From: an uncultured Bacteroidota bacterium
Lineage (GTDB): Bacteria; Bacteroidota; Bacteroidia; Chitinophagales; Chitinophagaceae
Reading direction: 5' to 3'
NCBI GenBank assembly: GCA_903829015.1
Contig: CAIKOJ010000059.1
Coordinates: 1 to 33,620 of the forward strand
DNA length: 33,620 nucleotides
Numbering within the stretch: position 1 is the first letter of the stretch; every line of letters begins with the position of its first letter. The position numbers and the translations under genes are program-made. The notes under the pieces are model-generated. The model did no database searches. It worked only from the letters and a program-made list of their open reading frames with translations, and was not told the DNA's origin. Shown here in pieces: positions 1 through 8,678 of the stretch.

Positions 1-960
1 ACTCACGTACGGTTATTTTCTTACGGTGGTTTCAACTCTGCGCACAAGCAGCTATCCAGATACATAAAATTAGAGTATAACGAAATGTTGCTTCCAACAG
101 CCAACGTACCAATGGGCATCAACATAATGACTCCGGAAGACCGCACTGGGCGTGGCGGAGACCACATCCCTTTCCGCCAGCTCAACTATACTGCCATGCG
201 TTTCACATCACAGAATGAAGCAGGAGATGCTAATGTTACTAGCGGCACTTATGCTGACAGGCAGCACACATCAAGCGACAGCATAGGCGTAGATATTAAT
301 GCTGATGGCATCATAGACACATTTTTCGTGGACTTCAACTACCTCGCACGCAACACAGTGATCAATGGCAATGCTGCAGGCATGATAGGCATCAGCCCAA
401 AAACACCGGATTTTACTGTAACTACTTTCCCGGGGAACCTTTTTGTAACCATCACACTTCACCCCGAATATTTGAATTACCGGGTAGGTGTGCGGTCCAC
501 AACAAACGATTGGGATTCAGTCTACACCTTCACCGGCAGCACAAGCGCAGCTATTCCCGTGCCGGCGGGCACATGTATAGTTAGCGTTGCATCTGTGGAT
601 ATCAATGGAGTAGAAAGCCTTTTTTCAAAAGAAATTACAACCACAGTTCCGCCAGTAAATGGTATTGGCATTATTACTGCTCCGAAGAAATCAATTGAGT
701 TGCTGCAAAACAAACCTAATCCTGCCGATGAGGCAACTACGATATCAGTGCTGGTCAACGACAAGATCAGCTATAAAGAAGCATGGATATCTATTCGCGA
801 TCTGAATGGTAAAGAAGTAAGCCGCAGCAATATAACTTTGGAAAATGGCATGAACGAGATTTTGTTTGATCACGGCTACAACATGAACGGTACATACATA
901 TACAGTCTGGTCATTGACGGACAGGTAGTAGAATCGAGGAGAATGGTGTTTGCGAATTGA
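1..960 (+). CDS. Secreted M28-family metallopeptidase, C-terminal part, with T9SS sorting domain (5' truncated)
   Basis: The frame is open from the first base of the window, so this is the 3' end of a longer gene; the ATG at 85 is internal. Of the 319 visible residues, about 47-58 read DRTGRGGDHIPF, the zinc-site His segment of M28 aminopeptidase-like enzymes, followed by RFTSQNE and a DRQHTSSD stretch typical of Bacteroidota M28 members. After the catalytic part comes a fibronectin-III-like segment (about residues 130-215, with YRVGVRS and SVASVDINGVES). From about residue 234 a T9SS type A domain starts (LLQNKPNP, then GTYIYSLVIDG). Known of the family: zinc-dependent peptide hydrolysis. 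Inferred: secretion through T9SS and surface attachment or release. The catalytic N-terminal half and signal peptide lie outside the window, so exact specificity cannot be judged. No clear hairpin terminator is visible before the convergent gene ending at 1068. Confidence 0.88.
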   Translation, partial: THVRLFSYGGFNSAHKQLSRYIKLEYNEMLLPTANVPMGINIMTPEDRTGRGGDHIPFRQLNYTAMRFTSQNEAGDANVTSGTYADRQHTSSDSIGVDINADGIIDTFFVDFNYLARNTVINGNAAGMIGISPKTPDFTVTTFPGNLFVTITLHPEYLNYRVGVRSTTNDWDSVYTFTGSTSAAIPVPAGTCIVSVASVDINGVESLFSKEITTTVPPVNGIGIITAPKKSIELLQNKPNPADEATTISVLVNDKISYKEAWISIRDLNGKEVSRSNITLENGMNEILFDHGYNMNGTYIYSLVIDGQVVESRRMVFAN

Positions 961-1067
961 TAAAGTGAAGTTGTCTGGAATTCATCAAATTGTGGTTGAT
1001 AAAAGCACAAACCTTCAGTCTAATTCCACAAAGGGATTAACTCTCCATTATTTATGAAAATAATCGG

Positions 1068-1580
1068 CTATTTCCCTTCTAGTTTCAGCAACCCCTCCAT
1101 TACAGTAAATGAAATGGGGCAAACGGTAGTATTCTTTAAAGTAAGCTGAGTGCGCTTCAGAAAAACATCCTCGTCTGTATACGGGTAACGGGCGCAATCG
1201 CTTGGTCGGTCGTCGTAGATATTGCAGGTATTGTCTTCAGCCAGAAACGGACATGGCTTTGATCTTGTCACATAGTCGCCCTCTTCATCGAGTTTCAGAT
1301 ACTGGGCCACAAGGTCGCCTTCTTTTATGCGCAGGCTTTTTGCGATTCGCTTAATATCGGGTTGTTTAAAACGGGGGGAGTGGTTTTTACAACAGTTGGC
1401 ACACTGTAGGCAATCTATTTTAGCGAAAGCCGCTTCATGCAGGTCAGGCAGAGCCTTCAGCATCTTATTGAAGTTACCCCTTTCCAGTTGGTACTTGTAT
1501 AGCTTCTGGTGCTCTTTGGCTTCTTTCTCCCATTTATCATCAAACCCCGACCCTAAAGGGAGATGTTGTTTGTCTTCCAT
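1068..1580 (-). CDS. YkgJ-family cysteine-cluster protein
   Basis: A 170-residue protein with the YkgJ/putative Zn- or Fe-S-cluster signature: a CLQCANCC block (CX2CX2CC), then KPCPFLAEDNTCNIYDDRP and DCARYP, and a last Cys near the C-terminus (TVCPISF). Members are thought to bind a metal through these eight or so cysteines; the reaction is not established. I chose the ATG at 1580. The same frame also opens at a TTG at 1595, which would add five residues, but neither has a strong Shine-Dalgarno sequence. It is the last gene of a minus-strand run that includes parA and parB, separated from parB by 87 bases holding a CCCCTAAAGGGG repeat. The N-terminal codons for PLGSGF overlap a related repeat copy (1542-1562), so the first dozen residues may be repeat-derived. 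Confidence 0.85.
   Translation of the reverse strand: MEDKQHLPLGSGFDDKWEKEAKEHQKLYKYQLERGNFNKMLKALPDLHEAAFAKIDCLQCANCCKNHSPRFKQPDIKRIAKSLRIKEGDLVAQYLKLDEEGDYVTRSKPCPFLAEDNTCNIYDDRPSDCARYPYTDEDVFLKRTQLTLKNTTVCPISFTVMEGLLKLEGK
1542..1562 (+). repeat. CCCTAAAGGG palindromic repeat, copy inside the YkgJ gene
   Basis: The plus strand reads AAACCCCGACCCTAAAGGGAG, a short palindrome (core CCCTAAAGGG at 1551-1560) flanked on one side by AAACCCC. A second copy lies in inverted orientation at 1639-1662. Similar G/C-rich islands around CCCTAAAGGG are, from memory, dispersed in many Bacteroidota genomes. This copy is translated as part of the N-terminus of the YkgJ protein (PLGSGF). Confidence 0.4.
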
Positions 1581-1638
1581 AATGTTTTCATTCAATCATT
1601 TTCACGGAAATTAAGCACCATGCATTTATAACATCGGG

Positions 1639-1662
1639 AAGCCCCTTTAGGGGTTTGGGGTT
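1639..1662 (-). repeat. CCCCTAAAGGGG palindromic repeat, intergenic copy after parB
   Basis: On the minus strand, just after the parB stop, the sequence reads CCCCAAACCCCTAAAGGGG followed by CTT. The AAACCCC/GGGGCTT arms can form a seven-pair stem with a four-base loop, including one G-T pair. There is no T-run after it, so it is a poor classical terminator for parB. It resembles the copy at 1542-1562 in inverted orientation and is probably a REP-like dispersed element. Confidence 0.45.
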
Positions 1663-1667
1663 GCGGT

Positions 1668-2615
1668 TTACAACTTCATCATATCCATGATCCGCTCCAG
1701 ATCCTCGTCGGAATAAAACTCGATGAGTATACTTCCCTTACCCGATTTTTTGCGGTCAAGCTTCACCTTTGTGGAAAAATGAGATGCCATGTTATCTTCT
1801 ATACGCTTATATGCGGGTGGGAGCTTTACACTTGCTGGCTTACCGGTAGATTGCGCTTTCTCGGCAGTCATATCCTTCACCATCTGCTCCACCTGCCTTA
1901 CCGACAAGCCACGCTGTACGGCTTCTCTGAAAACATACAACTGCTGATCCACATGCTCCAGGCCAATTATTGCCCGAGCATGACCCATACTCAACGAACC
2001 ATCTCTAACTGCTTTCTGTATATCGGGAGGTAATTTTAGTAAGCGTAAATAGTTGGTCACTGTGCTGCGCTCCTTCTTCATCCGCTCAGACACCTGTTCC
2101 TGAGTAAGGCCGCATTCGTCCATCAATTGCCTGTAGCTCAGTGCTATCTCAATTGCGTTCAGGTTCTCTCTCTGCAGATTTTCCAGCAATGCCATTTCCA
2201 GCATTCCCTGTCCATCTGCGGTGCGCACATAAGCAGGAATATCCTGCAAACCCGCCATTTTAGAGGCTCTCAGACGGCGTTCTCCTGAAATCAGCTGGTA
2301 CTTATCGCCCGATAACTTTACAACCGTTACGGGCTGTATAATATCGTGCAACCTGATACTTTCCGACAACTCCCTGAGTGCCTGCTCATCAAAATCGTGA
2401 CGCGGCTGGCTCGGATTTACAACTATCTGATCAAGTGGTATACGTGCAGTACCAGCGACACTGTTGGCGTTGTTATTGTTGTTACTATTGTTATTCTGAC
2501 CTGAAACAGCCGGCACACCATCCTTAGGTGTTTTTATCTCCTCATCGATCGTATCCAGCAATGCCCGGATACCTTTTCCCAGCCCTTGCTTTTTATTGAT
2601 CTGCGCCATGCTCAT
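1668..2615 (-). CDS. parB: Chromosome-partitioning protein ParB
   Basis: A 315-residue ParB/Spo0J family protein that would bind parS sites, spread by CTP-dependent clamping and stimulate ParA. Visible parts: an N-terminal LGKGIRALL motif (residues 12-20), the usual ParA-stimulating segment; an Asn-rich linker at 41-52 (ten Asn in twelve residues); the ParB/Srx core with GERRLRASK at 111-119 (the GERR box) and ENLQRENLNAIEIA; a helix-turn-helix around 169-192 (LTQEQVSERMKKERSTVTNY); and a C-terminal dimerisation segment ending IEFYSDEDLERIMDMM. Two in-frame ATGs (2615 and 2609) are possible. Both overlap the 3' end of parA, by 23 or 17 bases, which indicates translational coupling. The chromosomal type is supported by the usual parA-parB order and the absence of plasmid replication genes. 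I saw no obvious parS site in the window. Confidence 0.96.
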   Translation of the reverse strand: MSMAQINKKQGLGKGIRALLDTIDEEIKTPKDGVPAVSGQNNNSNNNNNANSVAGTARIPLDQIVVNPSQPRHDFDEQALRELSESIRLHDIIQPVTVVKLSGDKYQLISGERRLRASKMAGLQDIPAYVRTADGQGMLEMALLENLQRENLNAIEIALSYRQLMDECGLTQEQVSERMKKERSTVTNYLRLLKLPPDIQKAVRDGSLSMGHARAIIGLEHVDQQLYVFREAVQRGLSVRQVEQMVKDMTAEKAQSTGKPASVKLPPAYKRIEDNMASHFSTKVKLDRKKSGKGSILIEFYSDEDLERIMDMMKL

Positions 2616-3417
2616 CTGTCTCTAAAATTTTATCTTCATTTTTAATTTTGGTCATGTTGTTCTTCTGCAGAATCTCCTTGGCCAGATTCAGGTAATTCAC
2701 TGCACCAGTACTTTCTGCATCATATAGTATGGCTGGCATACCGAAGCTAGGCGCCTCGCCCAGCCTGGTGTTCCTGTGCAGAATGGTATTGAATACCAGA
2801 TCTCCAAAATGGTTCTTGATCTCTTCAACCACCTGATTCGATAAGCGCAGGCGACCATCATACATGGTCATCAATATGCCTTCGATCTTCAGATTTGCAT
2901 TGATCCTGGTTTGTACGATCTTAATTGTATTCAGCAACTTGCCCAATCCTTCCAATGCGAAATATTCACACTGTACCGGTATCACTACACTGTCGGCAAC
3001 TGCAAGTGCGTTCACGGTTATCAAACCCAGAGAAGGTGAGCAATCTATAATAATGAAATCATAATTAGCCAACTCGGTTTCAAGTGCTTTACGCAACACA
3101 AATTCCCTGTTCGGGTGATTGATCAATTCTATTTCCGCACCTACCAGATCCAGATGGCTGGGAACAAGGTGCAGATTGGGTGTTTGAGTCTCCAGCAGTA
3201 CCTGTGATATAGGCGTGTCGTTCACCATACAGTCGTACAAGCTGATCTGTATATTCTTCAGATCAAACCCATTACCGGTAGTACTGTTCGCCTGAGGGTC
3301 TGCATCAACCAGCAGAGTTTTATAATCCAGTACAGCAAGACTTGCCGCCAGGTTGATCGCTGTTGTGGTCTTCCCCACCCCTCCTTTCTGATTCGCTATC
3401 GCTATTACTTTGGCCAT
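2593..3417 (-). CDS. parA: Chromosome-partitioning ATPase ParA/Soj
   Basis: A 274-residue Walker-type ATPase of the ParA/Soj family that binds DNA non-specifically and moves the ParB-parS complex. The deviant Walker A box is KGGVGKTTT at residues 11-19, with the signature Lys before GG; Walker A' is VDADPQANST and Walker B is IIIDCSPSLGL. The C-terminal TRLGEAPSFGMPAILYD segment is typical of chromosomal Soj proteins. I take the ATG at 3417 (MAKVIAIANQKGG). A GTG at 3423 in the same frame would add only two residues and is less likely. The 3' end overlaps parB. The upstream hydrolase gene ends 71 bases away on the same strand, so co-transcription is possible, although the AT-rich gap could hold its own promoter. 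Confidence 0.96.
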   Translation of the reverse strand: MAKVIAIANQKGGVGKTTTAINLAASLAVLDYKTLLVDADPQANSTTGNGFDLKNIQISLYDCMVNDTPISQVLLETQTPNLHLVPSHLDLVGAEIELINHPNREFVLRKALETELANYDFIIIDCSPSLGLITVNALAVADSVVIPVQCEYFALEGLGKLLNTIKIVQTRINANLKIEGILMTMYDGRLRLSNQVVEEIKNHFGDLVFNTILHRNTRLGEAPSFGMPAILYDAESTGAVNYLNLAKEILQKNNMTKIKNEDKILETDEHGADQ

Positions 3418-3488
3418 ATTCACCCGTTGTCCGACTTTACGAACTAAGTATTATATTAATAATTATTTTTATTCCGTATTCAATCCGA

Positions 3489-4169
3489 TTACAAGGTAAT
3501 CGATTCTCCTATCATTGGCAATATTAACTCTTTACCGGCATCCCTGAATTTTTTCTTTGCCCACTCATGGTCGATTTTAATATATCCAAAAGTATCAAAA
3601 TGAACACCAACTATTTTGTCACATGCAATAAATTCAGCAGCCATCACCGCATCTTCGGCATCCATTGTAAAATTACCCCCTACCGGAAGTATTGCGAAAT
3701 CCAGCTTGGCATAAGCGGGAATTAGTTTCATATCCATCGTTACGCAGGTATCACCGCTGTAATAAAACGTACCCTCGTCACTTTTTATTAAAAAACCACC
3801 CGGATTGCCTCCATAGCTGCCATCGGGCATACTGCTGCTGTGCATAGCTGGCAAAAACCATAATTTACCGAATTCAAAATGGGCTGATCCAAAGTTCATA
3901 GGGTGAACACTTCCTGCCCCATTCTTTTCGGCCCAACTCACCACCTCGTAAGCACCAATAACTTTGGCTCCGGTTCTCTTGGCGATTGCAACCAGATCGG
4001 CCACATGATCGCCATGACCGTGTGAAACCAGAATGTAATCAGCCTGAATTGTATCAACGTCTACAATGCCTCTTGCCAGTTCATTACCAGAGATAAACGG
4101 ATCAAACAATATCTTTTTGCCCTTGATCTCAACGCCAAAACAAGAATGTCCGTAGTATGTAAATTTCAT
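3489..4169 (-). CDS. UPF0173-type metal-dependent hydrolase (metallo-beta-lactamase fold)
   Basis: The 226-residue length matches the UPF0173/YtkL family almost exactly. The zinc-site motif is SHGHGDH at residues 49-55 (H50, H52, D54, H55), followed by H110 in FLPAMHSSS, D140 in YYSGDTC and a C-terminal His in VGVHFDT, so the full two-metal site appears intact. There is no signal peptide, so it is cytoplasmic. The physiological substrate of this family is not established and I do not infer one. It is the first gene of the minus-strand run leading into parA and parB. A TAAATTTG -7 box lies 26 bases before the ATG (4195-4202). Confidence 0.9.
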   Translation of the reverse strand: MKFTYYGHSCFGVEIKGKKILFDPFISGNELARGIVDVDTIQADYILVSHGHGDHVADLVAIAKRTGAKVIGAYEVVSWAEKNGAGSVHPMNFGSAHFEFGKLWFLPAMHSSSMPDGSYGGNPGGFLIKSDEGTFYYSGDTCVTMDMKLIPAYAKLDFAILPVGGNFTMDAEDAVMAAEFIACDKIVGVHFDTFGYIKIDHEWAKKKFRDAGKELILPMIGESITL

Positions 4170-4194
4170 AAGTGTTGCTTGGTTTTACCAACTG

Positions 4195-4202
4195 CAAATT
4201 TA
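4195..4202 (-). promoter_or_regulatory. Bacteroidota -7 box upstream of the UPF0173 gene
   Basis: The minus strand reads TAAATTTG, an exact match to TAnnTTTG, 26 bases before the ATG at 4169. No good TTG -33 element was seen at the expected distance, so only the -7 half is supported. Confidence 0.4.
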
Positions 4203-4392
4203 GTTATTAAAAGAGCATAAAAAATTAAAAAAACAATAAGAACTCAGCACAATGGCTATCGAAAAGTCGCAATGCATCTTTACCCACCCAATTCCTTGCC
4301 ATCTAAACAGTAACAACCAATATCTAAATAAAAAATACACCGCTTTGATGTTACTTTTTTACCTATTTTGCTAATAGCCAATCTTCCACAAC

Positions 4393-5223
4393 ATGCATGA
4401 ATACCTGAACTATAAATTCGAAGACACTGCCGATTTCATCAGCACTTTTGATGAAATGCCGCTATGGAGTGCATCATTCGGGTTATTGTTGTTCAAACAT
4501 CTGAAACTGGCACCCAACTTAAAGGTGCTTGATATAGGTTCAGGAGCTGGTTTCCCGTTGCTGGAACTCGCACAGCGTCTCGGCACATCTTCTACCTGTT
4601 ACGGTCTTGACCCATGGGTTAATGCCAATAAGCGGGCCAACCAAAAAATCAGAAACTATGGCATTACAAACGCATCTATAATAGAAGGCAGCGCCGACAA
4701 CATTCCTTTCGCCGACAGCAGTATTGACCTTATCGTCTCCAATCTCGGCATCAACAATTTCGAGCAGCCCGATAAAGTGTTTGCCGAATGTTATAGAGTA
4801 CTAAAACCCGGCGGCAGGCTTGCGCTTACCACCAACCTGAACGGGCACTGGCAGGAATTCTACGATGTATTTGCAGACACATTGGTGCAAACTGGCAACG
4901 CAAAGTTGTTATCCAATTTAACCAGCCACCAGGAACATCGCGGCAATGTAAAATCTATCTCTCAACAATTCTCAAATGCCGGATTTAGCTTGATAGTGCG
5001 CCACGCTGATGAATTCAAAATGGATTTTCTTGATGGAACAGCATTCCTCAATCACAACTTTATCAAACTCGGCTGGCTGGCCTCATGGAAAGCACTGATT
5101 CCGGAAAATATGATCAAAAGTTTCTTCCCTATACTCGAAGAAAATTTAAACAAACTTGCCGCCAAATCCGGCACACTATCACTGACAGTACCGATGGCAT
5201 ATATACAAGCGGAAAAGCAATAA
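4393..5223 (+). CDS. Class I SAM-dependent methyltransferase (Methyltransf_11/UbiE-like)
   Basis: A 276-residue Rossmann-fold methyltransferase. Motif I is VLDIGSGAGFP at residues 45-55, the acidic residue after strand 2 is in YGLDPW, and motif IV-like DLIVSNLGINNF follows about 70 residues later, then the VLKPGGRLALTTN segment. The substrate cannot be read from sequence; the C-terminal 100 residues show nothing I recognise. There is no signal peptide or membrane segment. It stands alone: the upstream gene is divergent and the downstream gene convergent. The 223-base upstream region is AT-rich. A TATTTTG close to the ATG is one base short of the TAnnTTTG consensus, so I do not call a promoter. 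Confidence 0.88.
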   Translation: MHEYLNYKFEDTADFISTFDEMPLWSASFGLLLFKHLKLAPNLKVLDIGSGAGFPLLELAQRLGTSSTCYGLDPWVNANKRANQKIRNYGITNASIIEGSADNIPFADSSIDLIVSNLGINNFEQPDKVFAECYRVLKPGGRLALTTNLNGHWQEFYDVFADTLVQTGNAKLLSNLTSHQEHRGNVKSISQQFSNAGFSLIVRHADEFKMDFLDGTAFLNHNFIKLGWLASWKALIPENMIKSFFPILEENLNKLAAKSGTLSLTVPMAYIQAEKQ

Positions 5224-5248
5224 ACACTTGTCAAAGAAAGACTCAAAT

Positions 5249-5281
5249 AACAATGCCCTCAATCTTCCTGAGGGCATTGTT
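5249..5281. terminator. Bidirectional intrinsic terminator between converging genes
   Basis: AACAATGCCCTCA at 5249-5261 pairs perfectly with TGAGGGCATTGTT at 5269-5281 (13 base pairs, seven-base loop). GTTTT follows on the plus strand and TTATTTG on the minus strand. It lies between the methyltransferase stop (5223) and the stop of the convergent propeller gene (5304), so it can serve both. Confidence 0.85.
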
Positions 5282-5303
5282 GTTTTATCAAAGACCTGTA
5301 ACC

Positions 5304-8105
5304 TTATCTGAGAATTTCAATCTTTCTCGTCTCGTACCTACCTCCTGCTTTTATATTGCAGTAGTAAATACCGGGAGCAAGGTTATTAGTAGCAAACAAG
5401 TATTTGTGATCACCCGCAGGCATCTGCTCATTTGCCACTGTACGCACCAAACGGCCCATCCCATCATAGATCACCAGCGACACATAGCTGCTCTCCGGGA
5501 GATTGAATTGAATGGTTGTTTCGCCGGTAAACGGATTAGGATAATTGGTGAATGTAAAATTGTTTGCAGCAACAGGAGCAGAAGGAACAGAGGTAAAACT
5601 GCCCGTTTGTGTGATGTGCGAAGAGAATATGCCACCCGAATGTGTAGCAACAACAACCAGACCATCGGTAGTTCTATAATCGATCATATCAACAACACTA
5701 GCGCCAATAGTATTTGTTCCTTGCTGTACCCAAACGGTATTAGTATCGTTGAGCTGTGTTGTAGCAAATAAACCTACACTGGTACCCACTAAATATACCC
5801 TGCCGTTCATGCTTGGACTACCATCATAGACCGGAATGATGCTGGCCCACCGTATTGAAGGGCCGTTACCTGCGCCGGTAGTCTTATTATCTTCCAGATT
5901 TCCAGCAATCTTACTGAAGGTAGTTCCGCCGTCATGCGAATAAAACAAACTGTACACTCCGTAGTTAGAGTATGTAACAATAATATTGTCAGCATTTACC
6001 GGATCCACCGCAACACAGCTCACATTGCCGCTAGTTGGAAAAATAGATGAGGTAATATTCCTGAAACGAGGTATACCCACATTCGCACTGTCTATGCGAA
6101 GTACCCTGTGGCTGTCCGTGCCAATATAAACACGGTTGGCTGGCTTCTTTGAAACAGCAACAGCGGTAATATTCCCACCTCCGGTTGAAATTGAATCCGG
6201 TATTTTAAACCAATTGGTAGAAATGGAATCCCAGTTTGATGCGAATGGAATACCGGAAAGATCGTTGTTCCTCCACAATAGCCTTCCTGCAGCCAGGTAC
6301 ATGATGTTGTTGTTATTTGGATCGAGTGCAAACGGATTGATAAACTGGTATCCACGTCCGCCGATAGGATCAATACGTGCAAAGCTGTCGACTCTACCTG
6401 AAGGAGTCAGCTTGGCTTTCATGATCCTGCCAAGCTGAATACTGAAGTAATAAGACGTACCGTTATCAGCAATGGCACAATAAGAGCCATCACCACCGCG
6501 CGGAGATACCCAAGGTTGAGTCAGGTTCTGCGAATTGGTGAACCAGCTACCGTTATCCTGTGCGCCACCAACAATTACATCATTAGTTGCTGCATGATCT
6601 ATCGCACATGTATAAAACAGACTTGTCAGGTACCCGTTGTTCAAAGAAGTCCATAACATTGACGGCGCGGTATTATCATTTGTGTAGAATATGCCACCAT
6701 CGTTACCTGAGAGCATTTTGTTCGGGTTACTTGGAAAAAATACTACCTCATGCTGATCGGGATGATGATTGAGGTACATATCAACCACCGGCAGCGTTGC
6801 ATGTTCTTTGTAGCCACCAATGTATGTTGTATGATACTTATCTGCAAAACCGGATGTAGACCGATAAAGATTAGTGCCGCCTACAAATACCACATTGGTA
6901 TCATTGGGTTTTACTTTAATCACCATGTCATACGAACCCTGGGTCATAAACTTATCAAACGGGCCACCAGTGCTTGGAAGATTCAGCGATCTGTCCTGCC
7001 ACTTACCGCCGGTATCACCTGCACCATTGCCCGACCGGTACCAATATTTCCACAAACTATTCCATTCTATAGTTCCAACATAATTCGTATCAGGGTAGCC
7101 GTATCCAGGCGTATTCCCTAAAAAGTACACCTGATTCTCATCGGCAGGGCTGATGCCTATTTTATATCTGTTCATTGGAGCTGGAAACCACGACGGTGTG
7201 ATCTTAGTAAAACTAATACCGTCCGCAGATCTATAAATGCCTCCGTTTGGTCCGTCGCTGCTAAGTGTAGCATATACCACACCGGTGCGGGTAACTGCAA
7301 CATCTGAATACTGTGCCGTACCTAAAGTTCCCAACACCGATGTCCATGTGTGGCCGCTATCTATACTTCTATAAATGGCACCATATGCGGCTACATAAAT
7401 TTTGTTATTGACCATATCCGACGGGTCAATTGCTATATTCCATACGATGTCAGACCAATGATCAAATGAGGTTAACTGACTGGCAGTTGAGGCTATTTTG
7501 TTCCATGTTTTGCCGCTGTCTACAGATTTATATATTCCATCGCCGAAATAATATGCTCCATTGTCAGAAGCAGATGCCCCTATTGCCTCTCCAGCTCCGT
7601 AATACCATATATTGGTGTGTCCCGGGCGGGTATCCTGCACAATACACGAAACACTTTTGTATTCATTAGGCGACTTTGTTGGATGCCACGTCTGACCTTT
7701 GTCCGTAGAGCGCCACATTCCTCCCGCAATTGTACCTGCTAGAATATTATTCTCATTCGACACATCTATTGCAAGTGCCCGGGTTCTGCCACCTACGTTC
7801 CAGGGGCCTCTGGGATCCCAGTCTAGTGCTGTTGTTTTAGCAGACACCAGATATCTGTCGCTCGGCAGGTTAGAAGCAAATTCCAACTCGCGCTCCCTGA
7901 TATGATAGGGTATCTTACCGGTTGCAGGGTTTTTCAACCTCATCAGTTCGTAATTGATTCGCGCATCAGCATCCTCTTCCGTTCCTATTGAATTCAGATC
8001 TCCCATATGCTCCTCATTTTCAGTAAGCCTACCTCCCGGACCGGAGACGATGTAAAATGCCGCAACAATAAATGCGGCTACAATTGGTAAAAGTACTTTT
8101 CTCAC
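5304..8105 (-). CDS. Secreted Asp-box (BNR/sortilin-like) beta-propeller protein with T9SS sorting domain
   Basis: A 933-residue secreted protein. The N-terminus has a hydrophobic signal or signal-anchor (residues 4-21). Asp-box motifs (S-x-D-x-G-x-T/F-W) recur: WRSTDKGQTWHP at 131-142, YKSVDSGKTWNKI at 192-204, YRSIDSGHTWTSV at 245-257, YRSADGISF, SGNDGGIFYTND and SHDGGTTFSKI near the C-terminal third. This matches the VPS10/sortilin or exo-sialidase-like propeller found in many Bacteroidota proteins. From about residue 854 a T9SS type A domain begins (NYPNPFTGETTIQFNLPE, ending YETRKIEILR). The start is a GTG (GTG AGA AAA), since no in-frame ATG precedes the signal sequence. No catalytic residues of a glycosidase can be assigned, so the role may be binding or adhesion. 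It follows the lipoprotein gene at 8190 after 84 bases on the same strand. Confidence 0.88.
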   Translation of the reverse strand: MRKVLLPIVAAFIVAAFYIVSGPGGRLTENEEHMGDLNSIGTEEDADARINYELMRLKNPATGKIPYHIRERELEFASNLPSDRYLVSAKTTALDWDPRGPWNVGGRTRALAIDVSNENNILAGTIAGGMWRSTDKGQTWHPTKSPNEYKSVSCIVQDTRPGHTNIWYYGAGEAIGASASDNGAYYFGDGIYKSVDSGKTWNKIASTASQLTSFDHWSDIVWNIAIDPSDMVNNKIYVAAYGAIYRSIDSGHTWTSVLGTLGTAQYSDVAVTRTGVVYATLSSDGPNGGIYRSADGISFTKITPSWFPAPMNRYKIGISPADENQVYFLGNTPGYGYPDTNYVGTIEWNSLWKYWYRSGNGAGDTGGKWQDRSLNLPSTGGPFDKFMTQGSYDMVIKVKPNDTNVVFVGGTNLYRSTSGFADKYHTTYIGGYKEHATLPVVDMYLNHHPDQHEVVFFPSNPNKMLSGNDGGIFYTNDNTAPSMLWTSLNNGYLTSLFYTCAIDHAATNDVIVGGAQDNGSWFTNSQNLTQPWVSPRGGDGSYCAIADNGTSYYFSIQLGRIMKAKLTPSGRVDSFARIDPIGGRGYQFINPFALDPNNNNIMYLAAGRLLWRNNDLSGIPFASNWDSISTNWFKIPDSISTGGGNITAVAVSKKPANRVYIGTDSHRVLRIDSANVGIPRFRNITSSIFPTSGNVSCVAVDPVNADNIIVTYSNYGVYSLFYSHDGGTTFSKIAGNLEDNKTTGAGNGPSIRWASIIPVYDGSPSMNGRVYLVGTSVGLFATTQLNDTNTVWVQQGTNTIGASVVDMIDYRTTDGLVVVATHSGGIFSSHITQTGSFTSVPSAPVAANNFTFTNYPNPFTGETTIQFNLPESSYVSLVIYDGMGRLVRTVANEQMPAGDHKYLFATNNLAPGIYYCNIKAGGRYETRKIEILR

Positions 8106-8189
8106 AGGAAATCTATTTTATTGGCAATGAAGGTACAATTGTTAAGGCAAAAGGCAAACTGCGTAGCAAAACACCGGTCACATAGATAC

Positions 8190-8666
8190 TTAGCGACTGG
8201 CTATAGGGTCATAATGAAAAATCACAAATTCACCATCTCCTCCTGGCTTCAATCTTTGCTGAGCATTGGCTGTAAATGTATCACCCACCTTTAGGCCAGA
8301 CATCGCAGGTTTCAAACCAGGCAACAGCGAAGTTGTGTTGTTTAAAGTGAAAGCAAAGTCCATCTCTTCAATTTTGCCCACTATGAGCGTTATCGTCACC
8401 GACGATCCGCATTCATATACTTCCAGCACTTTCACTTTTGCTTTGCACGGATTTTTGCCACAAAGCGATACTGTGTCCAAACCACTTAAGGGCAAAATCT
8501 CGGTGATCACCCCTTTAATCATGCAGGTGCCTGGCCCCGAAGACATCCCATCCCTGGCGCCCGACCATTTCGTCACGACCGGCTCTGCGACAACTTTATT
8601 TTTTGCCGGTTTTGCAACATTGCACGCAATGCAAAAGAAGATTAATAAACTTACAACTTTTCTCAT
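8190..8666 (-). CDS. Small hypothetical lipoprotein
   Basis: A 158-residue protein that I do not assign to a named family. The N-terminus MRKVVSLLIFFCIAC looks like a lipoprotein signal, with C15 as the probable lipidated residue; the -3 position is Cys, which is not the usual Leu, so this is less than certain. The mature part has a Cys pair (LCGKNPCKAKV), alternating beta-strand segments and a conserved-looking GLKVGDTFTANAQ stretch near the end, suggesting a small beta-barrel or OB-like fold. It begins 12 bases after the stop of the B12-binding radical SAM gene and is probably co-transcribed with it, but no functional link can be shown from sequence. Confidence 0.78.
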   Translation of the reverse strand: MRKVVSLLIFFCIACNVAKPAKNKVVAEPVVTKWSGARDGMSSGPGTCMIKGVITEILPLSGLDTVSLCGKNPCKAKVKVLEVYECGSSVTITLIVGKIEEMDFAFTLNNTTSLLPGLKPAMSGLKVGDTFTANAQQRLKPGGDGEFVIFHYDPIASR

Positions 8667-8678
8667 TTTCTAAATTCT

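Noticed and set aside
4360-4375. Promoter-like TATTTTG before the methyltransferase
   Set aside because: One base short of TAnnTTTG and no suitable -33 element at the right distance.
1596-4392. Possible parS site near parAB
   Set aside because: I searched by eye for a TGTTTCACGTGAAACA-like palindrome and saw none; TTTTCACGGAAA at ~1599 is not palindromic enough.
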